DNA of 31,532 nucleotides. It comes from a virus. Under the pieces are notes generated by a model. The model searched no databases. It had not been told where the DNA came from and worked only from the letters and a program-made list of their open reading frames with translations. The stretch is from positions 1 through 31,532 of the IMG/VR virus record IMGVR_UViG_3300009149_000165. One strand, given 5' to 3'. Made by a program: the position numbers and the translations under genes. Below are positions 15,401 through 23,283 of this stretch, one piece after another; position 1 is the stretch's first letter; the number at the start of each line of letters is the position of its first letter.

Positions 15401-18021
15401 CATTTCAGAATCTATATCCGTTTTTAAGTAAATATAATGCATTCTTCCAAAGATTTGTTGATCAATTATTATCTTCAACAATAATTATTAAAAGAGGTGG
15501 GTTATTAATTAGAAATAGTGTTTTCACAAAACAAAAACATATGTATAAAAGAGGTGTTAGTTTTAATCAACTTAATCAATATTTTGGCGACGATGGTAGT
15601 TTGTTTCAAACAGTACAAACAATTGAACCACCACCAGAACCACCACCAGAAGACATTAATTTATATGTTGAAACAACTGAGGGTGTGCTTGGTAGTTTAA
15701 CAACAGGTGGGGAAAATATTTATAATTTTGCTCAAGTATGTGAATATGGTGTTGATTATAAAATAAATAATATTGGTTCTGAGTGGATAAGGGTGTCAGA
15801 AACAGGGACACTTTCAGTTGATAATTATAGTATGACGTTAAATGATATTGATGATGATACGACATATGATTATCGTGCATTTGTAATATCACCTTGGACA
15901 GCTACAACAGCTAATAATGTTAGAATAATAACGACACCACCGCCACCACCACCGCCACCATCAGTGGAAACTAGAGTTGCTCATCATGTGGAAACATATT
16001 CAACAGGTGGTATATATTATAATAGAATAGTAGATACTGGGTTAATTAATGTTGTCCAATACGGTAATATTGATTATTATGCAGTTCAATATAGAAAAGG
16101 TACTACTGGTGGTTGGTCAACAGCACCATCATCACCATTAAACGGACCGCTTTCGGTGGATTATTCTCAGAATATAACAATATCTGGTTTAGATAATGAC
16201 AGTGTTTATCAATATCGTGCATATATGTTAATGGCAGGAAGTGGTGATGAATATTATGGGAATATAATTGAAGTTACAACATTAGCTGAACCAATAATTG
16301 CTTCTTCACTTGATACTGGAACTGCTGGTTCAATAAGTGTTGATAGTTTTATCGTGAATAATAGTATCATTACAGATGGTGGAAACCCAATAACGATGAA
16401 TGAATGGGGAATATTATATACTGATTCTTCATTTTATGGACAAACTGCTTGTTTAAAATATGAAAATACTAATGTTTGTAAAGTTTCATCATGTAGTAAT
16501 CAAGATGTTGGACAAGAATGGCATAAATCATTAAGTGGTTTAGAATCAGATACAACAATATATTTTAGGTCATTCGCTAAAAATATTTGTGAGTGCGTTG
16601 GTTATGGTAGTGTGAAAAATACAACTACTTTACCAATAATAGCAGCAACACTTGCAACAGGAACTGCTGCTGCTATAACAATTAATAGTTTTAATATAAA
16701 TGATAGTAGAATAGATAGTGCTGCTACACCAGTATGTATTAATGAATATGGTATATTATATACTCAATGTTCAACATATGGTACTGATAAGAATTTAGTA
16801 TATGGTAGTGCTAGTTCATATGTTTGTTGTGTTTCAACATTAGGTAATCAAGATGTTGGACAAGAATGGCATAAATCATTAAGTGGTTTACTTCCAGAGT
16901 GTACAACATATTATAGAGCATTTGCTAAAAATTGTTGTGAATGTACTGGCTATGGTTCAATTTGTAGAACTGATACGTTACCACTAGTTGCTCCAACATT
17001 TTGTACAGGTACTGTTGGTTCAATAACTGTTGATAGTTTTGTTGTTAATGAAAGTGAATTGACTGTTTATGGTGACCCACCAACAATTAATGAATATGGA
17101 ATATTATATACTGACTGTGCAACATATGGTACTACAGCAAATTTGAAAAAGGGCAAAGTTTGTGTTAGTTGCATTTCTACTTTTGATAATGTAAGTGTTG
17201 GGGAATTATTTACTTGTACTTTATCTAGTCTTACATCAGACACTACATACTATTTTAGATCATTCGGTGAGAATCTTTGTAATTGTTTTGGTTATGGTGC
17301 TGTGTGTAATGCAACTACTTTAGCAATAGTTGCACCCACAGTGGATACTGGTACTGCTGGTTCAATAACAGTTGATAGTTTTGCTGTTAATGATAGTCAG
17401 ATGAGTATTTATGGTGTTCCTGAAGCAACTAATGAATATGGAATATTATATACCGACTGTTCATTTTATGGTCAACCAGAATATTTAGTGTATGATAGTC
17501 CAAATCCAGAAGTTTGTATGGTTTCATCATGTGCTCTTATTGATCAGGAAGAACTATTTACTAAAACATTATCTGGTCTTCCATCAAACACATCTATATA
17601 TCATAGAGCATTTGTTAAAAATACTTGTGATTGTGTTGGGTATGGTACTGTGAAAACAACAGCTACATTAGAAATAGTTGCACCTACAATGTGTACTGGT
17701 ACTGCTGGTACAATAACAACCAATAGTTTTAATGTGAATGATAGTGATATGACTGCTTATGGTGTTCCAACAACTATTAATGAATATGGAATATTATATA
17801 CTGAATGTTCAACCTATGGTGTTGATAAGAATTTAAAATATGGAAGTGCTAGTTCATATGTTTGTTGTGTTTCAACATGTGGTGTTATGAGTGTTGGTGA
17901 ACAATTTACTAAAACATTATCTGGTTTATCATCATCAACAACAGTATATTTTAGGTCATTCGCTAAAAATATTTGTGAGTGTGTTGGGTATGGTGTGGTG
18001 TGTAATGCAAGTACAACATAA
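12496..18021 (+). CDS. giant tail/fibre protein: tail-protein-I-like region, beta modules, FN3-like repeats
   Basis: At 1841 residues this is the largest protein here. Residues 1-300 are beta-rich. Residues ~310-480 are helical and resemble the tail protein I (P2 gpI-like) fold: FLEIMLTIGGKYDS, then WRRIINNTSYFWKSKGTRQA and IKSMFLLIGIP. Three beta modules follow, each with an NGI-x-L box (about 640-890). A helical stretch (YETYLERA, FQRFVDQLL) leads to a proline linker EPPPEPPPED, two divergent FN3-like domains split by a second linker of eight prolines, and five ~115-residue cysteine-rich repeats to the end. The repeat ends (TTYYFRSF-x-KN...GYG) recall FN3-like domains of Bacteroidota surface proteins. 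I infer a baseplate-anchored fibre whose C-terminal repeats project outward and bind the host. GTG start chosen because it follows the promoter motif and no ATG precedes the conserved N-terminal part. Confidence 0.75.
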   Translation: MGKVKVVNSQLNANLNGSYFNDTPSNTIFSFGKFFVTSNFDNKVTIDYTNTLSSFVQPISLESLNVSTTQSEIIEEYSTNATLNLDKSNLNTFVRYGSAYEFLRVAIQEIILAYPGSLFLNSQTILSSNYTYSGFSYNEIKNVSTIYVPTAYMENKFGLIYNDGNETLPDDVELKNLNVSYDKYVIWSSLDPETLYPIIGYTGNSTNTSNNFINTHIKLEIQGNPFTFMGTGSTGILDYHIRPNNVVFEEFRALLSPYERNIVSFRDGTNGFSFTMKDPKLLDSGKIIYSNTQILWVTSDGYNIEIDTPNYQKFLEIMLTIGGKYDSVKTDLIARFLTPSSLKTYDFTSEGKILKLLRIYGEEFDKIREFIDSLVHINKITYDKIDNVPDQLIKNMANTFGWDYFSLVNESELVDGFLTIDDVERNLNDNTLPAEIDIELWRRIINNTSYFWKSKGTRQAIKSMFLLIGIPEPFINITEYVYTVEGKIDPNTVPLTQADFPSNSLPYDTDGYPIAPLETSDFYFQISGDSDGGQAYLDAFRLAGFNLSATVDNKKSWVQSGATTRIHDTTPQYYQEDSRLVINTKEVDVALDTARGIEYDVYEYIQKDFAANSSGYTLPYSYVNISLSYSGEENTFTLPYDVNGLQGDFEVRYNGILLNAPKSGSTEELTRADYTVSGNSFTLVSGVARNLGTRRDVIQATFVNSGTTSAISGITVEYIVTRLQASYGNIYLDLPSYPRGDLQVTINGIALTKGTPQFTADYILDPANSSGGTNRIIIQNPEVITFLNSNPEVQVSYMTVTGSDDINLRSEVIRVDSFNTNKIYFNASANKYVYKLNYKATKASDVKFLINGIALEPILDYNINVMNQFEIFLPRGIKYGDVITVYYLVANSSAFTPVVNDSFGLGDISELSFLEFIELIQRKMINARNRQTISDFKGGWYPALLRIYETYLERATLSDDNPLQSNGYTFQNLYPFLSKYNAFFQRFVDQLLSSTIIIKRGGLLIRNSVFTKQKHMYKRGVSFNQLNQYFGDDGSLFQTVQTIEPPPEPPPEDINLYVETTEGVLGSLTTGGENIYNFAQVCEYGVDYKINNIGSEWIRVSETGTLSVDNYSMTLNDIDDDTTYDYRAFVISPWTATTANNVRIITTPPPPPPPPSVETRVAHHVETYSTGGIYYNRIVDTGLINVVQYGNIDYYAVQYRKGTTGGWSTAPSSPLNGPLSVDYSQNITISGLDNDSVYQYRAYMLMAGSGDEYYGNIIEVTTLAEPIIASSLDTGTAGSISVDSFIVNNSIITDGGNPITMNEWGILYTDSSFYGQTACLKYENTNVCKVSSCSNQDVGQEWHKSLSGLESDTTIYFRSFAKNICECVGYGSVKNTTTLPIIAATLATGTAAAITINSFNINDSRIDSAATPVCINEYGILYTQCSTYGTDKNLVYGSASSYVCCVSTLGNQDVGQEWHKSLSGLLPECTTYYRAFAKNCCECTGYGSICRTDTLPLVAPTFCTGTVGSITVDSFVVNESELTVYGDPPTINEYGILYTDCATYGTTANLKKGKVCVSCISTFDNVSVGELFTCTLSSLTSDTTYYFRSFGENLCNCFGYGAVCNATTLAIVAPTVDTGTAGSITVDSFAVNDSQMSIYGVPEATNEYGILYTDCSFYGQPEYLVYDSPNPEVCMVSSCALIDQEELFTKTLSGLPSNTSIYHRAFVKNTCDCVGYGTVKTTATLEIVAPTMCTGTAGTITTNSFNVNDSDMTAYGVPTTINEYGILYTECSTYGVDKNLKYGSASSYVCCVSTCGVMSVGEQFTKTLSGLSSSTTVYFRSFAKNICECVGYGVVCNASTT
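16300..18018 (+). repeat. five tandem cysteine-rich FN3-like repeats
   Basis: Repeat units begin at 16300, 16642, 16990, 17332 and 17680 (342, 348, 342, 348 and 339 bases). Each starts near TGTAGSI-x-V-x-SF and contains NE(Y/W)GILYT, a cysteine-rich middle, an SGL turn and a GYG end. Exact stretches are shared between non-adjacent units: 47 bases at 16496 and 16844, 34 bases at 16807 and 17845, 37 bases at 16559 and 17945. The five units hold 35 cysteines; the 1268 residues before them hold one. Confidence 0.9.
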
Positions 18022-18056
18022 TGAATAGTGAAATTTAATTTAAAAAATAAACATAA

Positions 18057-18070
18057 GTATTTATAATAAA
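18057..18070 (+). promoter_or_regulatory. GTATTTATAATAAA motif, probable phage late promoter
   Basis: An exact motif copy begins 23 bases before the ATG of the next structural gene. No hairpin terminator is visible between this gene and the giant tail gene, so some read-through is likely. Confidence 0.65.
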
Positions 18071-18079
18071 AATAAATAA

Positions 18080-19729
18080 ATGGGATTCATAGAGAAAAAA
18101 GACCCGATAGTATTAAATATCAAATTGACCTCAAAAGGTAGGGAACAACTATCTAAAGGTGAATTAGATTTTAAATATTATGCTCTTGGGGATAGTGAAA
18201 TTGATTATACTTTTAATGCTAATGTTCATGCTGAAGATAGTGAATATACAGCATTTAATGCATCAATATTAAAACCAGCTAACAAGAACCCAAATATAAT
18301 TTCATTTATTACGAAAAATTTAAGTGGTGATACACTTAATGAAATAACGAATGTACCTTCAACACCATATGTTGTTGAAAACGAAATAGAATCTCTAGGA
18401 TTTTTCACAAACAATAACACTGAATTTATTAGTGATAGTAATCATGTGAAACAACCAGATGCCATGATTGATATGAGTAATGTTGTTGGTGGAAATTCAA
18501 TAATATTAGAAAAATCACCAACATACGGGAGTAGTGGTGAAGAACCAGCAGTTGGTGATATTTTGTTTGTTAGGTGGACACAAGATGTTAGTACAACAGG
18601 AGTTAGTGTAACAAAAACATACCCAACACCAAATTTATTTTATAGAATAACTGGAATTACTAGTGGTTCGTTAGCTGGTGGTAGTGTGAATGTTGCTGTT
18701 GATAGAGAAATACCAGATTTTAGTCCACAAACATTTTCAAGTGTTTATGCTGGTGCAATGATATATTATAATGAGATTAATTTTAGTGGTGATACTGTGC
18801 TCAGTATGTCAGAAACTGATTATCTTGATGAAGCAGTTTTAACCTTTTTAGAAAATAGTCAATGTCCAACAATAGTATTTCCATATTGGAATATGTCAAT
18901 TATTTTTACTGAAGAAATTATTGGTGTACAAGCAGGTGATTTAAAATATACTGAATTTAAAAATAGAACAATGGGTGGTTTTGTATCATACATACAAAAT
19001 CAAGCACCAACATATAAAAAATTAGGTGTTATACATTATACAAATTCAAGTCCAGCAAATGTGTATGGGGAAGGGTTTCTAAATGATACACCAACCCTTG
19101 ATATCCCAACAATTATGTGGCATAAATCAACTACTAAAACATTAGGAACAACATTATCTCCGATTGGTGGTCAACAATTATTAAGTGGACTTAATATTTA
19201 TTATTATGATTTAGGCGACCCTGAAGGTTTTGTTGTTGGAAAAGTATTTCCTGATTTAAAAATATTTGTAATTGAAGATCAAGAATTACTATTTGCAATG
19301 TCATATAAATCAAACAGATCATGGACACTTCCAGATTATACAGCAGTTACTGCCGTATTACCCGATGTTCCAGCAGGTATTGCAGTTACTTGGCTTCAAC
19401 CAGTAGTTAATGCAACAAATGCATCACTTGTTTGTGCCCAATATTGTCATAGCACATCTGGTAGCTGGTTAAATTTTACTGGTAGTAAATCATTAATTGG
19501 TGTTGAAGATACTGGATATAGGGTTTATACTTGTAGAATAAGTGGAAGCACTTCAACATGTGTATCTGCAATTGATATTGGAACAGAAGTTAGTTTTGAT
19601 AACTCATGTGTTGTGGCACATAGTGGTGATATTTATGTTGCGACATTAAGTAATGTGACTGGTGCTACTAGCACAAGCAGTTATTATTTCAAAGGTGTTA
19701 TAGATACTGAAATAGCACCCGGAGCATAA
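18080..19729 (+). CDS. large phage structural protein, probably baseplate or fibre-associated
   Basis: The 549-residue protein opens with MGFIEKKDPIVLNIKLTSKG followed by REQLSKGELDFKYYALGDSEIDY, a start I associate with virion proteins in T4-like phages. The remainder is beta-rich and Gly/Ser/Thr/Asn-rich, with long strands such as YNEINFSGDTVLSMSE and TIVFPYWNMSIIFTEE. The C-terminal ~120 residues contain a compact group of six cysteines (VCAQYC, YTCRIS, STCVSA, NSCVVA), like the cysteine-rich repeats of the preceding gene but without clear sequence repetition. No enzyme motif is present. It sits between the fibre-like gene and another structural gene, so a connector or receptor-facing role is likely. 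The exact T4 equivalent cannot be told from the sequence. Confidence 0.7.
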   Translation: MGFIEKKDPIVLNIKLTSKGREQLSKGELDFKYYALGDSEIDYTFNANVHAEDSEYTAFNASILKPANKNPNIISFITKNLSGDTLNEITNVPSTPYVVENEIESLGFFTNNNTEFISDSNHVKQPDAMIDMSNVVGGNSIILEKSPTYGSSGEEPAVGDILFVRWTQDVSTTGVSVTKTYPTPNLFYRITGITSGSLAGGSVNVAVDREIPDFSPQTFSSVYAGAMIYYNEINFSGDTVLSMSETDYLDEAVLTFLENSQCPTIVFPYWNMSIIFTEEIIGVQAGDLKYTEFKNRTMGGFVSYIQNQAPTYKKLGVIHYTNSSPANVYGEGFLNDTPTLDIPTIMWHKSTTKTLGTTLSPIGGQQLLSGLNIYYYDLGDPEGFVVGKVFPDLKIFVIEDQELLFAMSYKSNRSWTLPDYTAVTAVLPDVPAGIAVTWLQPVVNATNASLVCAQYCHSTSGSWLNFTGSKSLIGVEDTGYRVYTCRISGSTSTCVSAIDIGTEVSFDNSCVVAHSGDIYVATLSNVTGATSTSSYYFKGVIDTEIAPGA

Positions 19730-19779
19730 TATAATATTAAAACTATTTATTAAATAAGGAAATTTAAAGTAAATAAATA

Positions 19780-20529
19780 ATGAACGGAAATACAGTATTC
19801 ATATCATATATTTTAATACCATCAGGACTTAGTACTGGTAGTTATAGTCAACCAATACATTGTAACTATATAAAGAAAATTAACTTAGGTACAAGTGACC
19901 CATTAATACAAGAAGTTAGTTTAAATTTTCCACATATTGATGATTTTAAGTTTTTAAATAATAGTGTTAGTGATAAAACAGGATATACTGTAAATAGAAT
20001 ATATGCTTTAGTACAAATTGTAAGTAACGATTCGTTTAATAGTTTTGATGAAGTTACACCTGATTCAACAGATTGGAGAAAACTTAATATAACAAATCAG
20101 GTAACAGGTTATTCAGCAAGTGATTCTTGGGTATTAAGTGGTGCTGAACTTACAAGTGTTGTATTTAAAATATCATTATTACAATACTATACAGCGACAA
20201 TATTTGAACCATATGATTTAACATATTTAAATTACCCATCTTCAGGTCAAGGAGATGAATTAGTTTTTGGAGATGCTACATATTTTTTTGGTAATGTTAA
20301 AACAACAATTAAAGCTGATGTATATACAACTGATCTTAACATTAATATATACCTCAATGAATTTAATTCAACAACAAATCCAACTTGGAGTGGTCTTGAA
20401 ACAGTATATATTACTGAAGTTGGAATATATGATAGTAATAAAAATTTAGTTGCTATTGGTAAATTAAATGACCCAGTAGCTAAAGATAGCACAATTGCCA
20501 GAACAATTCTTTTTAATTTAGATTTTTAA
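19780..20529 (+). CDS. tail fibre or baseplate protein with collar-like C-terminus
   Basis: This 249-residue protein is beta-rich and low in charge. Its C-terminal part, with an N-terminal strand TTIKADVYTTDLNINIYLNE and the segment VYITEVGIYDSNKNLVAIGK before a closing proline and strand, resembles the short phage fibre/collar domain in which an ITEVGIYD-type turn packs at a trimer interface. This supports a receptor-binding or fibre-network part. The ATG follows an A/T-rich leader containing AAATAAATA. The gene is the last before a probable weak terminator (an AT-rich hairpin with arms at 20541-20550 and 20568-20577) and the start of the replication region. Confidence 0.65.
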   Translation: MNGNTVFISYILIPSGLSTGSYSQPIHCNYIKKINLGTSDPLIQEVSLNFPHIDDFKFLNNSVSDKTGYTVNRIYALVQIVSNDSFNSFDEVTPDSTDWRKLNITNQVTGYSASDSWVLSGAELTSVVFKISLLQYYTATIFEPYDLTYLNYPSSGQGDELVFGDATYFFGNVKTTIKADVYTTDLNINIYLNEFNSTTNPTWSGLETVYITEVGIYDSNKNLVAIGKLNDPVAKDSTIARTILFNLDF

Positions 20530-20584
20530 ATTTTACTCTTTTATAAAAAAAATGCGGAAATCTATAATTTTTTATAATTTCTTA

Positions 20585-20598
20585 GTATTTATTATAAA
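20585..20598 (+). promoter_or_regulatory. GTATTTATTATAAA motif, variant of the late-type motif
   Basis: This is GTATTTAT followed by TATAAA rather than AATAAA. It begins 24 bases before the ATG of the ribbon-helix-helix-like gene, the same spacing as the exact copies. Confidence 0.5.
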
Positions 20599-20608
20599 AT
20601 TATAAAAG

Positions 20609-20821
20609 ATGAAAAACATAGAATTTACATCAACAAAACCAAAATCAGTTATTATTGACGGTGATTTACATAGTAAGTTTAAATTATTATGTAAGGGAAA
20701 AAGTTTAAAAATTGGTGGTGTAATTGAGGAACTAATTAAATTATACTTGGAAAATCCTAAAAAAATTCAAACATTAATTGAAGAAGTAAATGAAATTAAT
20801 TACGAACAATTACACAAATAA
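20609..20821 (+). CDS. small ribbon-helix-helix-like DNA-binding protein
   Basis: The 70-residue protein has a short basic N-terminus, a strand KSVIIDGDLHSKFKLLCKG of the kind that pairs across an RHH dimer, and then two helices (IGGVIEELIKLYLEN, KIQTLIEEVNE). Length and layout fit Arc/CopG-like regulators, which dimerise to insert a two-stranded sheet into the DNA major groove. It is preceded by a motif-type promoter and followed 2 bases later by the RuvC-like gene, so it may regulate this transition or partner with the replication machinery. The call is by pattern only; I see no operator copies that I would trust. Confidence 0.6.
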   Translation: MKNIEFTSTKPKSVIIDGDLHSKFKLLCKGKSLKIGGVIEELIKLYLENPKKIQTLIEEVNEINYEQLHK

Positions 20822-20823
20822 TT

Positions 20824-21435
20824 ATGGAAAAATACATTTGGTCATTAGATATTAGTACAACAAACATTGGAAGTGCGTTATGGGATGATAAGGGTAAACT
20901 TATTGAACTTAAACATCTTTCATTAAAAACTGATAGCAATATACCTATTGAAGACAGAGACATACATAAAGCTGAAACATTTAGAAAATATGTTGAAGAT
21001 TTTAAAGAACGAATATTACATGAACTTAATGGTGAAATTACTAATATAATTGTTGAGCAACCTCTTGGTGGAAGCAATAACTCTAATACTGTGTCGTTGT
21101 TATTTGGTTTCAATGGTATTTGTAGATATATATTATTTACTGTTTTTAACATATACCCTAGAAAAATTAGTGTTTATGATTCACGTAAATTATTTTGTGA
21201 TGAATTAGTTAAAGTTTCAACAGTAAAAGGGGAAAGAAAAGAAACATTATCATTTCCATTTGAATATCGAAAGAAAAAGAAGTTGTATATTTGGGAAAAA
21301 GTTAGTAAATTAGAACCCCAAATTGAGTGGTTTTATAAGAAAAACAGCAAAGACCCTAAAGATATGTGTTTTGATATGTCAGATAGTTATTGTGTTGGTT
21401 ATGCTGGCTTAAAACAATTGGGTATTATTAAATGA
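20824..21435 (+). CDS. RuvC-like Holliday-junction resolvase
   Basis: The 203-residue protein has the ribonuclease H-like layout of RuvC-type resolvases: first strand with WSLDIST (catalytic Asp9), a second acidic residue in IIVEQPLGG (Glu78), and a late acidic pair in CFDMSDSYC (Asp184, Asp187). The long basic stretch YRKKKKLYIWEKV (residues 148-160) could contact the junction. RuvC-type enzymes cut branched DNA symmetrically; in phages they clear recombination intermediates before packaging. It overlaps the following GIY-YIG gene by 4 bases (ATGA). Length is a little above bacterial RuvC (about 170 residues). The catalytic residues are present, so it is probably active. Confidence 0.8.
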   Translation: MEKYIWSLDISTTNIGSALWDDKGKLIELKHLSLKTDSNIPIEDRDIHKAETFRKYVEDFKERILHELNGEITNIIVEQPLGGSNNSNTVSLLFGFNGICRYILFTVFNIYPRKISVYDSRKLFCDELVKVSTVKGERKETLSFPFEYRKKKKLYIWEKVSKLEPQIEWFYKKNSKDPKDMCFDMSDSYCVGYAGLKQLGIIK

Positions 21436-21740
21436 AATATATATATTTAATTCAATCATTAGAAAACGGTTATTACAAAATAGGTGTATCCAAACACCCC
21501 CAGAAGAGAATTAAAGAATTACAAACAGGAAATTCATCTGAATTAAAGTTGATTCAATCATATATGTCCGAACATGCACATATGATTGAAAAATCATTAC
21601 AACGCCAATATCTTCATTTAAAAAAAGAAGGTGAGTGGTTTGATTTATCTATTAAAGAGGATGTTACGTTCAAATCAGATTGTAAGAAAATTGAAAATAG
21701 TATTAATATTTTGAGAAAAAATGGTAACGTATTTTTATAA
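21432..21740 (+). CDS. GIY-YIG-type nuclease-like protein (T5orf172/MUG113-like)
   Basis: The 102-residue protein has the fold signature YIYLIQS, then YYKIGVSKHPQKRIKELQTGN, with the arginine of KRIKEL at the position of the catalytic arginine, and a closing helix around EHAHMIEKSLQRQY with Glu in reach, followed by GEWFDL. This is the compact GIY-YIG variant typified by T5orf172 and MUG113. Family members cut DNA; small stand-alone ones can be selfish elements or part of phage nucleotide scavenging. It overlaps the resolvase gene by 4 bases, so it is co-translated with it. A host-type promoter begins 3 bases after its stop. Confidence 0.75.
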   Translation: MKYIYLIQSLENGYYKIGVSKHPQKRIKELQTGNSSELKLIQSYMSEHAHMIEKSLQRQYLHLKKEGEWFDLSIKEDVTFKSDCKKIENSINILRKNGNVFL

Positions 21741-21743
21741 ACC

Positions 21744-21774
21744 TTGTATTTTCAATATATTTATTATAAGTTTG
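21744..21774 (+). promoter_or_regulatory. Bacteroidota-type (host sigma) promoter
   Basis: TTG at 21744-21746, 20 bases, then TAAGTTTG at 21767-21774, matching the Bacteroidota -33/-7 consensus TTTG/TAnnTTTG. It lies 35 bases before the metallophosphoesterase ATG. Confidence 0.75.
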
Positions 21775-21809
21775 GAAAAAAATAAATTATTTTATAAAAT
21801 AAATAAATA

Positions 21810-23282
21810 ATGAAAAGACGAAGAATAGAAAATGCAGTAAAAGTAATTAATTTTGCAATCGATAATCAGATATCAGTAAAAGAGGCATCAGTAGCATTTG
21901 GACTTTCTGATACTTATGTTAAGAATGTAAAAGCCGATGTTTATCATAAACGTGACAAAGGGACAATAAGTGATGAATTTTTTAATATGTTTAATACTGC
22001 TTATGAAAGATATATTACAAACTTTGTTGGTAAAGCTGGAGCACCAGCACGAAAAGTAGATAAAGTAACTACCCAACTAGAATCAAATAGACCCAAAGAC
22101 ATACCTAAAACTGGTAATAGGGAAAGTTTTAAGGCGAATGGTGATAAAGCTGAATATGAGTGGGTTGGTGATAGTAATTATTCCTCAGATCATATTAGAA
22201 CATTAGACCAATTATTAGCTGCAACAAATGTTGATACTAATGAATGGAAAGTAAAAGATTATTTGATTAATAAATGGGATGTCACAAGTTGGAAAACTGG
22301 TGAAGCAGAGACTAAACAAAATTTTCAAGTTAAAGCACGATTAGAGAGAGACTTAAAATTTGTTAAAGAAAGAATAGCTGGGGAAGTCTTTCAAGAAATG
22401 GTAAAAAATTATACCCCACCATTATTATCAGTTAATCTCAGAGATAAATTTACTGATAGTGAAGATAATAATCTTTTAGAAGTTTCAATTTTTGATTTAC
22501 ATATTGGTAAATTAGCGTGGGGTGGTGAAACTTTCGAAAATTATGACGTGAAAATTGCCAGTCAAAGATTTATGACTGCAATTGAAAAATTACTTAAAGG
22601 TGCAAGTGGTTTTAACTATAATAGAATATTATTTCCTATTGGGAATGATTTCTTTAATAGTGATAATATGCTTAATACAACAACTAAAGGCACACCGCAG
22701 GATGAGGATTTAAGGTGGCAAAAAACATTTGATGTTGGTACTCGACTACTTATCGATGCAATTAATTTATTGAAACAAAGTGGTGTTCCTGTTGATGTGG
22801 TGGTAATCCCCGGTAATCATGATTTCGAACGTAGTTTTTATATGGGTAGTGTTCTTCAAGCATGGTTTACTCACGACATTAACGTTAATATAAATAATGG
22901 TGCATCACCAAGAAAATATTATAGATTTGGTAACTTATTGCTTGGATTAACTCATGGTAATGAAGAAAAAGAAGCATCACTTCCAATGTTAATGGCAACC
23001 GATATTGAATCTAAACCTATGTGGAGTGAAACTAAATTTCATGAATGGCATTTAGGTCACATACATAGAAAGAGAAATGTAAAATATACCGTTCTTGATA
23101 AATCAAGGACATTGGATGAAGAATTAGGTGTTACAATTAGATATTTATCAAGTTTAACTGGTACTGAAGAATGGCATCATAAAAAAGGTTTTGTTGGTTC
23201 AACTAAAGCTGCTGATGCGTTTATTTGGAATCATGAATTTGGTCTAGTAGCACATTTAAACACAAATTTAATAATTGAATAA
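21810..23282 (+). CDS. calcineurin-like metallophosphoesterase with N-terminal helix-turn-helix
   Basis: Residues 1-45 form a helix-turn-helix-like unit (VKEASVAFGLSDTYVKNVK). The metallophosphoesterase core begins at residue ~222 with FDLHIGK (Asp229, His231), continues with IGNDFFN (Asp280), PGNHD at 334-338 and GLTHGN (His382), and ends with HLGHIHR (His417, His419). All metal ligands of the family are present. The intervening charged region (about 100-210) is probably a linker or a phage-specific domain. Such proteins in phages are often Mre11/DNA-repair-like exonucleases, but the N-terminal HTH suggests DNA-binding specificity. A host-type promoter precedes the gene, and the next gene starts 1 base after its stop. 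The substrate, DNA or nucleotide, is not evident. Confidence 0.8.
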   Translation: MKRRRIENAVKVINFAIDNQISVKEASVAFGLSDTYVKNVKADVYHKRDKGTISDEFFNMFNTAYERYITNFVGKAGAPARKVDKVTTQLESNRPKDIPKTGNRESFKANGDKAEYEWVGDSNYSSDHIRTLDQLLAATNVDTNEWKVKDYLINKWDVTSWKTGEAETKQNFQVKARLERDLKFVKERIAGEVFQEMVKNYTPPLLSVNLRDKFTDSEDNNLLEVSIFDLHIGKLAWGGETFENYDVKIASQRFMTAIEKLLKGASGFNYNRILFPIGNDFFNSDNMLNTTTKGTPQDEDLRWQKTFDVGTRLLIDAINLLKQSGVPVDVVVIPGNHDFERSFYMGSVLQAWFTHDINVNINNGASPRKYYRFGNLLLGLTHGNEEKEASLPMLMATDIESKPMWSETKFHEWHLGHIHRKRNVKYTVLDKSRTLDEELGVTIRYLSSLTGTEEWHHKKGFVGSTKAADAFIWNHEFGLVAHLNTNLIIE

Positions 23283-23283
23283 T

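Noticed and set aside
15518-15892. Two short frames (one on each strand) within the giant tail gene
   Set aside because: They cover the proline-linker and FN3-like coding part in other frames, are His/Gln- and Tyr-rich by codon mirror, and lack leaders.
16300-18018. CRISPR-like or diversity-generating retroelement repeats
   Set aside because: The units are in-frame protein repeats of ~345 bases without spacers, and no reverse transcriptase or template repeat is seen in the window.
20541-20577. AT-only hairpin after the collar-like gene as a terminator
   Set aside because: The 10-bp stem has no G-C pair and a 17-base loop, so it is much weaker than the other terminators; mentioned but not listed as a feature.
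23275-23283. TTG start for the lysine-rich protein
   Set aside because: It would add three residues and overlap the previous gene by 8 bases; the ATG at 23284 directly follows that gene's stop and fits the local spacing.
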